Positions 53,216-61,511 are shown, counted from the stretch's first letter. The stretch is 64,000 nt of DNA from JACRBR01 sp964371355 (GCA_964371355.1 CAYJMG010000020.1:7978-71977); one strand, 5' to 3'. The notes: generated from the letters alone by a model not told the origin. Numbers and translations: made by a program.

Positions 53216-55006
53216 TCCGCCGCCGCCACCCCCGCCGCCGCCGGAGGAGCCGCCGCTGAACCCGCTCCCCCCGCTGCTGCCCGGCGTGCTTGTGATCACG
53301 CTCGACACCGAGGACGAGAACGACTCCAGGTTGCGTGAGAAGTCCGCGGCCGAGAAGATCGCCGCCCCCGTGTACCACGACTGGACGGACGGCGCGGTGT
53401 CGATGTCGCGGAAGGCGCGCGCCCACTTCTCGACGCTGCCGAACACGATCGCGTACGGAAGGTATTCGGCGAAGATGTTGGCCTTCTCGTTGAACTCCTG
53501 CCGCCGCTTCTCCGCCGTCTCGATGTACAGCCGGAACCCGAGCGTCCGCCGCAGCGCCTCGCTGCCCGCCGCCGTCCGCTTCGACATCAGCGGCGAGCCC
53601 AGGAACACCAGCACGCCCACGAGCACCACCGGGACTGCCGCGACCGCCCACCCCACAAGCCCGAGCACATACACCAGCCCGCCACCCGCCAGCGCGATCA
53701 CGACGCCCGCGCCCTGCGCCCAGTCGCGCGCGGTATCCGGGTTGCGCGTGAACCACTTGCGGCGCATCGCGTCGGCGTACAGGTCCTTCTGGGCCTCGGC
53801 GAGGTCTTTGTAGAACTCGTTCTTCAGGTCGCTGACGTCGACCTCGGTCTCGGAGCCGCTGAACAGACCGGAGAACACCTCCTGCTCGTACGGCAGCAGC
53901 TCGTGGTCGGGGTCCTTCTTCTTCGTCAGGCGCCAGTCGGTCTTGCTGAATATCCAGGCCTTGTCCTTCTCCTCGATCGAGAGATACCCGCGCACGGCCA
54001 GGTCGACGATCGTCGCCGTCACGTCCTTCGTGTCCGCGCGCTCGTCGAGGATCATGCCCATCTGCGCCGGCCGCAGGTCGTCGGGCGGCGTGTACTCGAC
54101 GACCACCTGGTCTTTCGAGAGCAGCGGCCGCGTGCCCTCCGCGGGGTCCTGCGTCAGGTAGTACAGCGACCGGTACGTGCGGTCGCGGCCGTGGCGCCAC
54201 CACACGGCGATGACGGCGGCGATCCCGGCGACGAGCAGCAGGATCGCAACGCTGACCGAGCTGGTGGCGGGCGGAAAGTTCTTCTGCCACCAGTTCTCGG
54301 GCTTCGCAATGAGGATCGGTACGGGCTCGGCTACCGCGCCCTTCTCGAATCCGGCGACGATCGTCATCTGTTCGCCGGGCGAGAAGCCGCCGTCGGACGC
54401 GAACAGGATCGCCGTCCCGTCGCGGCTGATCGCGCTCGTGCACGGCTCGTCGGAGCCGGTGAATCCCTGGAAGCAGGCGGCGTCGTCCAGGCCCCCGCCC
54501 TCGAGTGCGACAGTCGCGGTAACGGCGTCCGTCGGCACGGGCCAGTCGGCGCCGTTCACGTTCCAGTACAGCTCGTCGTGGTCGTCGAAGGCGTTGAGGA
54601 CGCCGTTCACGCGATACGTGATCACGTACGACTGGCGGCCGCTGATCGTGCGGTCGGGGTCGCCGATCTTGAGCTGCACGTTCGCGCCGTGGCGGCTGCG
54701 ACTGTACGGCCACGGCTCGCCCGCGGCGTCGGTGACCGACACCACCTCCAGCTCGTAGATCCGGTGGTGCTCGTCGTCGTACGAGTACTCCACGGGGATC
54801 TCGCGGAAGATCCCGTGCTTCTCCAGCCCGACGAAGTCGACGTCGATGGTCTCGGTGATGAGCAGCTCGCCATCACGCTCGATCGCTATCAGCGCGGCGA
54901 ACGACTCGATGGTCCACCCGGTGTCGGATCCCGCCCGCGCCGGCGCAGTCCCAAGCGCGAGCAGTAGTCCCACGACGGCGATAGTGGCGGCGAGGAGCGA
55001 GCGCAT
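53204..55006 (-). CDS. DUF2207 membrane protein, copy 3
   Basis: 600 residues, first gene of the minus-strand triplet. The signal peptide is MRSLLAATIAVVGLLLALGTAPARA. The extracellular domain holds ETIDVDFVGLEKHGIFREIPVEYSYDDEHHRIYEL and NVNGADWPV. A helix lies near 265-285 (SVAILLLVAGIAAVIAVWW), then WRHGRDRTYRS, DERADTKDVTATIVDLAVRGYLSIEE and two helices near 430-470. The end has NIFAEYLPYAIVFGSVEKWARAF and a Gly-rich tail ending GGSW. ATG 55006 is chosen for the signal peptide. The frame remains open upstream through a G-rich satellite that gives a spurious Pro/Ser extension. Confidence 0.9.
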   Translation of the reverse strand: MRSLLAATIAVVGLLLALGTAPARAGSDTGWTIESFAALIAIERDGELLITETIDVDFVGLEKHGIFREIPVEYSYDDEHHRIYELEVVSVTDAAGEPWPYSRSRHGANVQLKIGDPDRTISGRQSYVITYRVNGVLNAFDDHDELYWNVNGADWPVPTDAVTATVALEGGGLDDAACFQGFTGSDEPCTSAISRDGTAILFASDGGFSPGEQMTIVAGFEKGAVAEPVPILIAKPENWWQKNFPPATSSVSVAILLLVAGIAAVIAVWWRHGRDRTYRSLYYLTQDPAEGTRPLLSKDQVVVEYTPPDDLRPAQMGMILDERADTKDVTATIVDLAVRGYLSIEEKDKAWIFSKTDWRLTKKKDPDHELLPYEQEVFSGLFSGSETEVDVSDLKNEFYKDLAEAQKDLYADAMRRKWFTRNPDTARDWAQGAGVVIALAGGGLVYVLGLVGWAVAAVPVVLVGVLVFLGSPLMSKRTAAGSEALRRTLGFRLYIETAEKRRQEFNEKANIFAEYLPYAIVFGSVEKWARAFRDIDTAPSVQSWYTGAAIFSAADFSRNLESFSSSVSSVITSTPGSSGGSGFSGGSSGGGGGGGGGGSW

Positions 55007-55028
55007 ATGCCCGGAGTATGCGGCAGGC

Positions 55029-55095
55029 GTGGGGAGTAGGGAATAGGGAGTGGGGAGTGGGGAACAGGGAACAGGGAATAGGGAATAGGGATGGG
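55029..55095. repeat. G-rich 7-bp satellite with GGGAATA-type units
   Basis: About nine units such as gggaata, gggagtg and gggaaca in a row. The complementary sequence occurs at 55161-55190 in the opposite orientation, so the two arms can pair around the hairpin at 55137-55158. Confidence 0.8.
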
Positions 55096-55122
55096 GGCGA
55101 GGGACGAGGGACGGGTCGCCGC

Positions 55123-55158
55123 GCAAGCAAAAGGAAGGGCGGCCCCGCGAGGCCGCCC
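55123..55158 (-). terminator. Rho-independent-type terminator after the DUF3105 gene
   Basis: On the minus strand GGGCGGCC and GGCCGCCC (55158-55137) form a perfect 8-bp stem with a 6-nt loop, followed by TTCCTTTTGC. It lies 34 nt after the stop of the minus-strand gene at 55192. Confidence 0.6.
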
Positions 55159-55160
55159 AC

Positions 55161-55190
55161 TATTCCCTGTTCCCAACTCCCTATTCCCTC
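55161..55190. repeat. Inverted arm of the 7-bp satellite
   Basis: Reverse complement of GGGAATA/GGGAGT/GGGAACA units found at 55029-55095. It forms the other arm of a large imperfect inverted repeat around the terminator hairpin, directly beside the DUF3105 stop codon. Confidence 0.75.
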
Positions 55191-55191
55191 G

Positions 55192-56085
55192 CTAGCAGAA
55201 GCCTTCGGGGTCGAAGCGGCAGGCGTGGGTGGCGATGAAGTCCTCCAGCAGCCCCTCGTCGTACTCGTCGTACTTGAAGTTCAGCACGCGGGTCCACGCG
55301 GAGGCGCCGATCGTCCCGATCGGCAGGTCGAGGTCGATCGACATGACGACGCGGTCGTCGTGATTGTCGATACGGTTGTTCGCGAGGTCCTCGATCTGCG
55401 TCACCACGTCGAGGCAGGCCTGGTCGTCCTCGGCACAGTTCCAGCCGATGTACACGCCGGCGTGCTCCAGGGTGTGCGCGATCGCGTCGCGGGGGATCTC
55501 GACGTCATGCGGGTACACGTCGGGGTCCGGCGGGATGTTGATGATCTTGCCGTCGCCGATGTCGACGTTGCGCTGCACGCCCAGGTGCTCGCCCGAGGCG
55601 GGCGGGTTCGCGTTGTGGCAGTCCAGCGGGATCGGCGTGACGCTGGGCGCGTGCGGGGTAGGGCTGTTGATCGAGGTCGGCGTCGCCGTCGGCGGCACGG
55701 CGCCCGGCGTCGAGCCGTATGCCAGGCCGCTGCGCGTCTTCGCCAGGTCCGACTGCTCCACGCCCTCGCAGAACGGGAACGTGACGTGGCCGATGAGGCC
55801 TTCATCGAAGTGGCCGCGCCCCTGGTCGGCGACGTAGGTGCCCGGCAGGTCGGGGCTGTCGTCCGCCGCCGCCTTCTCCGGCCCGGAGAGCCCACCGCCG
55901 CCTCCGCTGTTCGCTTGAAAGATCAGGTAGGCCAGCAGCGCCACCACCAGGATGATGCCCCCGGCGATCGCCAACGGCATCGTCGGCAGCCCCCTGTCCG
56001 CCGCCACCCGCTGAGGCGTGCGCCGGTTCGGTGGCGTCCCGCCGCCCTGCTGCTTCCGGTCCTGTCGTCGCTGTTCTCGGCTCAT
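55192..56085 (-). CDS. DUF3105 domain membrane-anchored protein
   Basis: 297 residues. A basic cytoplasmic start (MSREQRRQDRKQQGGG) is followed by one helix (about 36-56, MPLAIAGGIILVVALLAYLIF), a Gly/Pro linker and the DUF3105 region. GRGHFDEG and IAHTLEHAGVYIGWNC are its hallmarks: His residues and a Cys that could bind metal. A Pro/Thr-rich insert (TPTSINSPTPHAPSVTPIP) lies between them. The fold is extracytoplasmic; the family function is unknown. It ends at a terminator hairpin. Its upstream region contains satellites and the assembly gap. Confidence 0.85.
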   Translation of the reverse strand: MSREQRRQDRKQQGGGTPPNRRTPQRVAADRGLPTMPLAIAGGIILVVALLAYLIFQANSGGGGGLSGPEKAAADDSPDLPGTYVADQGRGHFDEGLIGHVTFPFCEGVEQSDLAKTRSGLAYGSTPGAVPPTATPTSINSPTPHAPSVTPIPLDCHNANPPASGEHLGVQRNVDIGDGKIINIPPDPDVYPHDVEIPRDAIAHTLEHAGVYIGWNCAEDDQACLDVVTQIEDLANNRIDNHDDRVVMSIDLDLPIGTIGASAWTRVLNFKYDEYDEGLLEDFIATHACRFDPEGFC

Positions 56086-56352
56086 CTACAACGAGTCTCC
56101 TCTGCACCGATATGGCGCCCCCTCAGAGCGCCGCGCCATTATGACACGAGATCGCCATTTCGCCAGCGGCGCCACGAGACCACCGCAGCACGGCCCATGG
56201 CGCCTAATACCGTGCCTTGGTCCATCACGTCCACTACCGTATCTCGGGTCATCACGCCTACTACCGTAGCGGGGGGGGGGGGGGGCCCGGGGGGGGGGGG
56301 GGGGGCGGGCGGGGGGGGGGGGGGGGGGGGGGGCGCCGCGCCGGGGGGGCGT

Positions 56353-56362
56353 NNNNNNNNNN
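56353..56362. other. Assembly gap (10 N) next to G homopolymer
   Basis: Ten undefined bases. The preceding 82 bases are almost only G with a few C, unlike any other part of the window, which suggests low-quality or artefactual sequence at a contig join inside a tandem repeat. Confidence 0.95.
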
Positions 56363-56423
56363 ATCCCGGGCCTTGGCCCATCCCGCCCACTCCCGTATCG
56401 GGGGTCATCCCGCCTACACCCGT

Positions 56424-56494
56424 CGCGCGGGCCTTCAGCCCGCGCGGGTCGTCGGGGGGCAAGCGCTGGCGTAGCGCGGGCCTTCAGCCCGCGC
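56424..56494. repeat. Two REP-like palindromes 50 bp apart
   Basis: Stem CGCGCGGGC / GCCCGCGCG with loop CTTCA at 56424-56446, and GCGCGGGC / GCCCGCGC with the same loop at 56474-56494. Stem and loop are conserved between copies, as in REP-type elements. Confidence 0.8.
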
Positions 56495-56528
56495 GGCTTG
56501 CCCACCCGAACCCCCATCATTGTTCCAC

Positions 56529-56560
56529 CTGTTCAATCTGTTGACACGCCCCCCTGCACC
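56529..56560. repeat. Interspersed repeat covering the end of the CoA-transferase gene
   Basis: It shares CTGTTCAATCTGTTGA and a C-rich flank ending GCACC with 57808-57838. The stop codon of the gene (minus strand, 56535-56533) lies inside it. Confidence 0.8.
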
Positions 56561-58902
56561 AGCACGCCGTCGGCCAGCAGCGCCTCGATGCGCTCGCGCC
56601 CGATGCCCAGCTCCGACAGGCACTCGGCCGTGTGCTCGCCCAGCAGCGGCGACCGGCGCTGCAGGTGCATCGACATCTCGTCCCAGTGCACCAGCGCGCC
56701 CGTCTGCCGCACCAGCCCCCACTGCGGGTGCTCGGCGTCCCACCACAGCTCGTTCGCGCACAGGTGCTCGTCGTCGAACATCGCGCTTACGCTCACGCAC
56801 GTCGCCGCCGGCACGCCCGCCGCCAGCAGCGCCGACAACCACTCCTCGACCGTGCGCGCCGCCAGCAAGCCCTCGATCTGAGCCGCCAGTTCGCCGTGCG
56901 TCGCGTGCCCCAGCGCCGGCGCCGGCACGTCGACGCCCGCCGCGCGCGCGAACGCCTCGGCATGCGCGTCCGTCGTGCAGGCCACCATCAGCCAGCCGTC
57001 TGACGCGCCGTACACGCGGTACAGCGCGTGGTGCCCGGCGAGGTCACGGCCGCCGGGCATGTCCGGTGGCTCGCCGTCGTAGAACAGCATCTCGCCCGCC
57101 TGCATGGTGAGCGCGCTGTGCGCCAGCGACGTCTCGACGCGGTCGCCGGCTCCCGTCCGCTCGCGCGCGTGCAGCGCCGCGACGATGCCGAACGCCGCCG
57201 TCAGCGCGGTCCCGTAGTCGCACACCGGCATCTGCAGGTACACAGGCTCGCCGCCGGGCTCACCCTGCGCACGCATGACGCCGCCGCGCGACTGCATCAT
57301 CGGGTCGAACCCCGGCAGGTGCGACAGCGGCCCCGACGGCCCGTAGCCGGTCACCGACGACCAGATCAGCCGCGGGTTCCGCGCCGAGAGCAGCTCCCAC
57401 GTGAATCCCATGCGGTCCATCACGCCGTGCCGGAAGTTGTCGTGCAGCACGTCCGCCCCGTCGATCAGCTCCAGCAGCAGCTCGCGCCCCTCCGGCCGCT
57501 TCAGGTCGATGCACACCGAGCGCTTGCCGCGGTTCGACCCCAGGAACGCCAGTCCCGACGACCGCCACCCGTCCCCGTCCGGCGGCTCGACCTTGATCAC
57601 GCGCGCCCCGAAGTCCGCCAGCATCATCGACGCGCTCGCCCCCGCGATGAACCCGCTGAGGTCGATCACCGTGATCCCCTGCAGTGGGTGTAGGATGTTG
57701 GAAGCGGGATGCGGGACGCGGGACGCGGGATCCGATGCCGGGTGTTCGATGTTGGACCCGTCAGCAATATCGCGCTGGTCGCCGGTCGAACCCCATATCT
57801 GATCTATCTGTTCAATCTGTTGATACGTCCCCCGCACCCGTCCCGGCGAATTCCGCAGTACCATGGGCAGCCCCATCTGCAGCGTGCGGCCCAGCGACGG
57901 TTCGTCGATCTCCACCATCATGCCGTTCTCGGCGACGTGCGGGTCGCGCGCCCACTCCTCGCGCGAGAGCACCGGCGCGCGCGGCACGTCGGCCTCCTCG
58001 AGGATCCGCAGCCACTCGTCGCGCGGCTTCGACAGGAACGCCTCCGACACACGCCGCGCCAGCTCCCGCCGGTCGTCCATGTTCGCGATCCCCATCGGCG
58101 CGCCGCGGAAGCGCTCGTCGACCAGGCAGTCGTCGAGCCCGAGCGCGATCGCGAGCTTCGCCCAGAACGGCGGGGTGAGCGCGCCGCAGAACAGCCACTG
58201 ACCGTCGCTGCCCTGCACCAGCCGGTACGTCGGGATTGGCCCGCGCGGGTCCTGCTGTCCCGCCAGCCGCATCACGCTGGGCGCCCGCAGCCAAGCGATC
58301 GTCTCCATCGCGAACGTCGCCGCGATCTGCGACAGCTCGAACCGGTCGCCCCGTTGCGTTTGCGTCCGCGCGTACAACGACGCCGCCACCGACAGCGCGC
58401 CCACGATCCCCTGCCCGTACCCCGCCACCGGCATGTTCACCAGCACCGGCCGCGGCTCGTACCGGTACTGCGCGTCGCACACCGCCGAGACCGCCTGCAC
58501 CAGCGCCTCATCGGCCGGTAACCCCGCCCACCGCCCCCGCGACCCATACGCCGACAAATACCCGATCACCAGCCCCGGACATCTCTCCCAAACCGCCTCG
58601 CCCGAGAACCCCAGCCGGTGGTCCTCCCCCACCCCCCAGTCATAAAGAAACACATCCGCCCGCTCGAGCAGGCGCCAGAGATCGCCGCGCCCGGCTTCGG
58701 ACTCGACGTCGAGGGCGACGGAGCGCTTGCCGCGGTCGAGCACGCGAAAGCCGGCCCACGCGTGCGCCTCCGCGCCCGGCGGGATGACCCGCACGACGTC
58801 AGCCCCCTGCTCGGAGAGCATCCATGCGGCCATGGCGGGTCCGATGGTGGCGGAAACTTCGACCACGCGCACGCCGTCGAATGCGGAGGCAGATTCAGTC
58901 AT
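56533..58902 (-). CDS. Two-domain CaiB/BaiF (family III) CoA-transferase
   Basis: 789 residues. Domain 1 (about 1-375) begins FDGVRVVEVSATIGPAMAAWMLSEQGADVVRV and has GKRSVALDV. The usual catalytic Asp position after helix LVxSLxxAD is not obvious. Domain 2 (about 420-780) begins LQGITVIDLSGFIAGASASMMLADFGARVIKVE and has LGSNRGKRSVCIDLKRPEGRELLLELIDGADVLHDNFRHG, the family III pattern, and YLQMPVCDYGTALTAAFG. The 45-residue linker (YQQIEQIDQIWGST, then HPASDPASRVPHPAS) is encoded by interspersed repeats. ATG 58902 is chosen for the domain 1 start. It is likely a cytosolic acyl-CoA transferase; substrate unknown. Confidence 0.85.
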   Translation of the reverse strand: MTESASAFDGVRVVEVSATIGPAMAAWMLSEQGADVVRVIPPGAEAHAWAGFRVLDRGKRSVALDVESEAGRGDLWRLLERADVFLYDWGVGEDHRLGFSGEAVWERCPGLVIGYLSAYGSRGRWAGLPADEALVQAVSAVCDAQYRYEPRPVLVNMPVAGYGQGIVGALSVAASLYARTQTQRGDRFELSQIAATFAMETIAWLRAPSVMRLAGQQDPRGPIPTYRLVQGSDGQWLFCGALTPPFWAKLAIALGLDDCLVDERFRGAPMGIANMDDRRELARRVSEAFLSKPRDEWLRILEEADVPRAPVLSREEWARDPHVAENGMMVEIDEPSLGRTLQMGLPMVLRNSPGRVRGTYQQIEQIDQIWGSTGDQRDIADGSNIEHPASDPASRVPHPASNILHPLQGITVIDLSGFIAGASASMMLADFGARVIKVEPPDGDGWRSSGLAFLGSNRGKRSVCIDLKRPEGRELLLELIDGADVLHDNFRHGVMDRMGFTWELLSARNPRLIWSSVTGYGPSGPLSHLPGFDPMMQSRGGVMRAQGEPGGEPVYLQMPVCDYGTALTAAFGIVAALHARERTGAGDRVETSLAHSALTMQAGEMLFYDGEPPDMPGGRDLAGHHALYRVYGASDGWLMVACTTDAHAEAFARAAGVDVPAPALGHATHGELAAQIEGLLAARTVEEWLSALLAAGVPAATCVSVSAMFDDEHLCANELWWDAEHPQWGLVRQTGALVHWDEMSMHLQRRSPLLGEHTAECLSELGIGRERIEALLADGVLVQGGVSTD
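57704..57731. repeat. 7-bp satellite (GCGGGAY x4) inside the CoA-transferase linker
   Basis: gcgggat, gcgggac, gcgggac, gcgggat in tandem. The same family occurs in non-coding DNA at 63817-63858. Here it is translated as part of the interdomain linker. Confidence 0.8.
57808..57838. repeat. Interspersed repeat inside the CoA-transferase linker
   Basis: Second copy of the repeat at 56529-56560, here one base shorter. Because of that base it is read in another frame, and the TGA that ends the gene in the other copy is not met. Confidence 0.8.
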
Positions 58903-58940
58903 GCGCCATGTGATACCCGCGTTGTGACCGATGGGCAAGA

Positions 58941-58958
58941 CAGTAGCGGCGGAGCTTC
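58941..58958. repeat. 18-bp interspersed repeat, copy 1
   Basis: cagtagcggcggagcttc is identical at 62041-62058. It is partly self-complementary with the CCGCT a few bases later, resembling a REP-type element. It lies between the CoA-transferase start and the DUF3800 gene end. Confidence 0.75.
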
Positions 58959-59066
58959 AGATCCGCTCACATGCCCAACTGTGCTCGAAGGGGGTTGACA
59001 TCTGCCGGTGCTTTGCCGATACTGACGTCGGAGGCTTTGGCGACCATTGGTCGGCATTGCCTTTTT

Positions 59067-59924
59067 TCATTCTCCCTCCTGCTCGCTCTTTGGTCGCAGA
59101 TCGTCGATGTAGGCGAAGCTCCAAGTCCGCGGACTTGTCTGCGCGGCATAGTGACGCAGGTTGACAATCCTCTGGCCCATGACCTCGAGTTCGGGCCGTC
59201 CCGGCCTGCTCATCTTGATGAAGCGAACGTTCCACGAAATCACATATGCAGCGAGATCAGCGATCCGCACGCCTGTGGTGAGATCGCTGTGAACGAAGAA
59301 CGGCTCTGGCACGATTCGACCCGCTCTTGTTCGGCCTTTCCATGTGTCGCGAAAGTACGCCGACATCTGACCGACCAAGATGTGAGCCTGCGACTTCTCC
59401 AATTCATCGAAGACAACTAGGCCGCGCTGGTGGCTGACCTGTTCGTCCACGAAATAGAAGAAACGCTCGAACAAATAGGCGTAGTCCTTGCGCAGGAGTG
59501 TCCCTGCGGGCCGAGGAGCATCCCGGTCGACGATGCTGGCAAACAGCCGTACCCCATGCAGAGCGCAGAGCTCAAGGATTCGGAGGACGAAGGCAATCTT
59601 CGCTTGCGCGAGCGCGGAAATTTCCGCGCGCGTCGCGTGAGGTCCATCCATCAGCGCCCTCGATGCCATTTGCGCCCTCTGTGGGTTCGACAATGAGGAC
59701 GCCCACGCGGCCTGTCGGAAGACCTTCGGCTTGAGAAGCTTGCGCGCCTTCAACTCCTCTATGTCGTTCGAGAACGAAACGCCGAAATATTCGAGTTCCG
59801 CATCCTGAATCGCACAGACGAGGTTCCAGAGCTGATCGTCCCCAATCGCGGCACCAGCCAGGACTTCGTACGGCGAGGCGCGGTGATCCTGGCCACTCTC
59901 GTCTATGAACAGTAGGTAGGCCAT
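59067..59924 (-). CDS. DUF3800 domain protein
   Basis: 285 residues. The N-terminal AYLLFIDESGQD is the DUF3800 hallmark; the Asp-Glu pair is thought to be part of an RNase H-like active site. DRDAPRPAGTLLRKDYAYLFERFFYFVDEQ and LVVFDELEKSQAHILVGQMSAYF follow, and HSDLTTGVRIADLAAYVISWN is the conserved C-terminal Asp block. Members are common in variable and defence-associated islands, but their activity is not firmly known. GAGGGGA supports ATG 59924. Base composition is visibly less GC-rich than neighbours, consistent with transfer. Confidence 0.88.
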   Translation of the reverse strand: MAYLLFIDESGQDHRASPYEVLAGAAIGDDQLWNLVCAIQDAELEYFGVSFSNDIEELKARKLLKPKVFRQAAWASSLSNPQRAQMASRALMDGPHATRAEISALAQAKIAFVLRILELCALHGVRLFASIVDRDAPRPAGTLLRKDYAYLFERFFYFVDEQVSHQRGLVVFDELEKSQAHILVGQMSAYFRDTWKGRTRAGRIVPEPFFVHSDLTTGVRIADLAAYVISWNVRFIKMSRPGRPELEVMGQRIVNLRHYAAQTSPRTWSFAYIDDLRPKSEQEGE

Positions 59925-60254
59925 CAACGCATCCCCTCGTCGTTCTCTCGGCTACTCAATTCGACCCGGGAAAGAGGGCGCAGGACCAAACGCCCTTCAT
60001 CCGGCTGGCGCCATTTGGGAGCCCCATCGCGGGCTGGCTCAGTGAGGAGGCCATTCCCGAAACGGACGCTACGTTGTGTAGCCCGGGAAGACCCCGGGCG
60101 TCGGCTGACCGGGGTTGCGTTCATAGACGCCGAGTTCGTCACGTGCTCCGTACAGTTACAGAGTGGACGCGTCATGTCCAATGATGTGCTTATCAGCCAG
60201 CATCATCGCCGAAGCGGGGGCCTCACGGCCGACCAATATAGGACGAGCACGCCC
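59925..60254. other. Gene-free interval upstream of the DUF3800 gene
   Basis: A minus-strand frame at 60181-59924 (85 codons) overlaps the DUF3800 start but has no recognisable family, poor codon pattern and no clear ribosome site. A GGGAAGACCCCGGGCG palindrome-like segment lies near 60088. No promoter is recognised with confidence. Confidence 0.4.
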
Positions 60255-61511
60255 TTACCCTACCACCGGCACCGTGAGCTGCCCGTAGGGCAGCACGCAC
60301 ACCGACTTCCCGCCCGCCGCCAGCTCCCCCACCACCGCATCCAGATCCCCCGCCCACCGCAGGTGCGCCGACTCCGCTGTCGCGCGGTCCATCGATGAGT
60401 GCACCCACACGTCGCAACGCGCCTGCACCATCGCCTGCACCTGCACCTGCCACTGGTCGTGCACGGTCGCGTGACCCGGCCGTCCGAATCGGTCCAGCAG
60501 CGCCGCCGGCGACCGCTCGCTCCGCATGAGGTCGACGTACTCCGGCCCGCCCACCCCCTCCCGGCACTCCGCGACCAGCACGATCGAACCGCCCGGCGCG
60601 CACGCCTGCGCCGCCACCGACATCGCCTTCACCGACTGGTACAGATTCAGGTCGGCCGGGTACCCCATGTTCGTCACCACCACCACGTCGAAGGCGTGTG
60701 GGATCGGCCGCAGCGCCTGCCGCGCCGCCTGCGCGATCGCCGCGTCGTGCGCCGCCGCCAGCTCGCCCGCGAACACGCCCGTCACGCGCTTCCGCTCGTC
60801 CAGCGTCACGTTCACGACGAACGACGGCGACGTCGTCAGCGCCACGTCGCGCATCTGCTCGAAGATCGGGTTGCCGTGCGTCACGCACCACGTCGACTTC
60901 GGGTGGCCGACCATGCGCGCGTCGTGGTTCGCCATGATGTCGGCCGCCCCCGCGATCGCCGGCAGCACCGCTTTCCCCCCGCCCGAGTACCCGGCGAACA
61001 GGTGCGGCTCCACGAACCCGGTCAGGATGCGCAGGTCGGCGTTCAGGTACTCGCGGTTCAGGTGCACGCCGACGGTGCGCGGACCCGTCGCGTGGAACAC
61101 CAGCGACGATGCGTCGCGCGCGTCGTGGTCAACGACGCGGTACTGCGACAGGATCGCGTCGCCCAGGAAGCGCCGCCGCTCGTCGTCACGCGACGGCCGG
61201 TGCAGCCCCGTGCCGACGAGGATCACGATGTCCTCGCGCCGCACGCCCGCCTGCTCCAGCGTTTCGAGCACCGGCGGCAGGATCAGCGCGTTCGGCACCG
61301 GCCGCGTGACGTCGCTCACGACGACGCACGCCTTATCGCCCGCGCGCGCCATCCGCGACAGCGCCCCTCGCCCGATCGGCGCCGCGATCGCCTCCCGCAC
61401 TGCGGCGTCCACGTCGTCGATCGCCGGCACAACCTCCGGCATCAGCACCGTAGCGTCGTCCGGCACCGCAACAGCGATCGCGCCCTCGCCGTAAGGCAGT
61501 TGTACCTTCAC
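60255..61511 (-). CDS. LarA-like nickel-dependent racemase (DUF2088 family)
   Basis: 418 residues, the usual LarA length. The N-terminal domain has VVSDVTRPVPN (DxTRP motif), and the hinge region FVEPHLFAGYSGGGKAVLPAIAG carries the Lys that anchors the nickel-pincer nucleotide in lactate racemase. Histidines at HLFAGY, HDAR and GTGLHRP fit catalytic and nickel roles. It interconverts stereoisomers of a 2-hydroxy acid. The cofactor-making LarB, LarC and LarE are not in the window. Substrates vary within the family. Single gene. Confidence 0.9.
   Translation of the reverse strand: MKVQLPYGEGAIAVAVPDDATVLMPEVVPAIDDVDAAVREAIAAPIGRGALSRMARAGDKACVVVSDVTRPVPNALILPPVLETLEQAGVRREDIVILVGTGLHRPSRDDERRRFLGDAILSQYRVVDHDARDASSLVFHATGPRTVGVHLNREYLNADLRILTGFVEPHLFAGYSGGGKAVLPAIAGAADIMANHDARMVGHPKSTWCVTHGNPIFEQMRDVALTTSPSFVVNVTLDERKRVTGVFAGELAAAHDAAIAQAARQALRPIPHAFDVVVVTNMGYPADLNLYQSVKAMSVAAQACAPGGSIVLVAECREGVGGPEYVDLMRSERSPAALLDRFGRPGHATVHDQWQVQVQAMVQARCDVWVHSSMDRATAESAHLRWAGDLDAVVGELAAGGKSVCVLPYGQLTVPVVG

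Larger units (their letters stand above)
56086..56528. other. Gene-free, repeat-filled interval with assembly gap
   Basis: No gene. It holds imperfect 26-30 bp tandem units with the core CATCACGCCTACTACCGTA (about 56190-56270 and 56370-56425), G runs at 56271-56352, a 10-N gap and two palindromes. The true length of the gap is unknown. Confidence 0.8.

Noticed and set aside
55007..55176. Pro/Ser-rich N-terminal extensions upstream of DUF2207 copy 3
   Set aside because: These are translations of the G-rich 7-bp satellite. The signal peptide at 55006 gives the real start.
59924..60181. 85-codon minus-strand frame overlapping the DUF3800 start
   Set aside because: No family match by eye, no ribosome site and a codon pattern unlike the neighbours. 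Its TGATG overlap with the DUF3800 start is probably chance.
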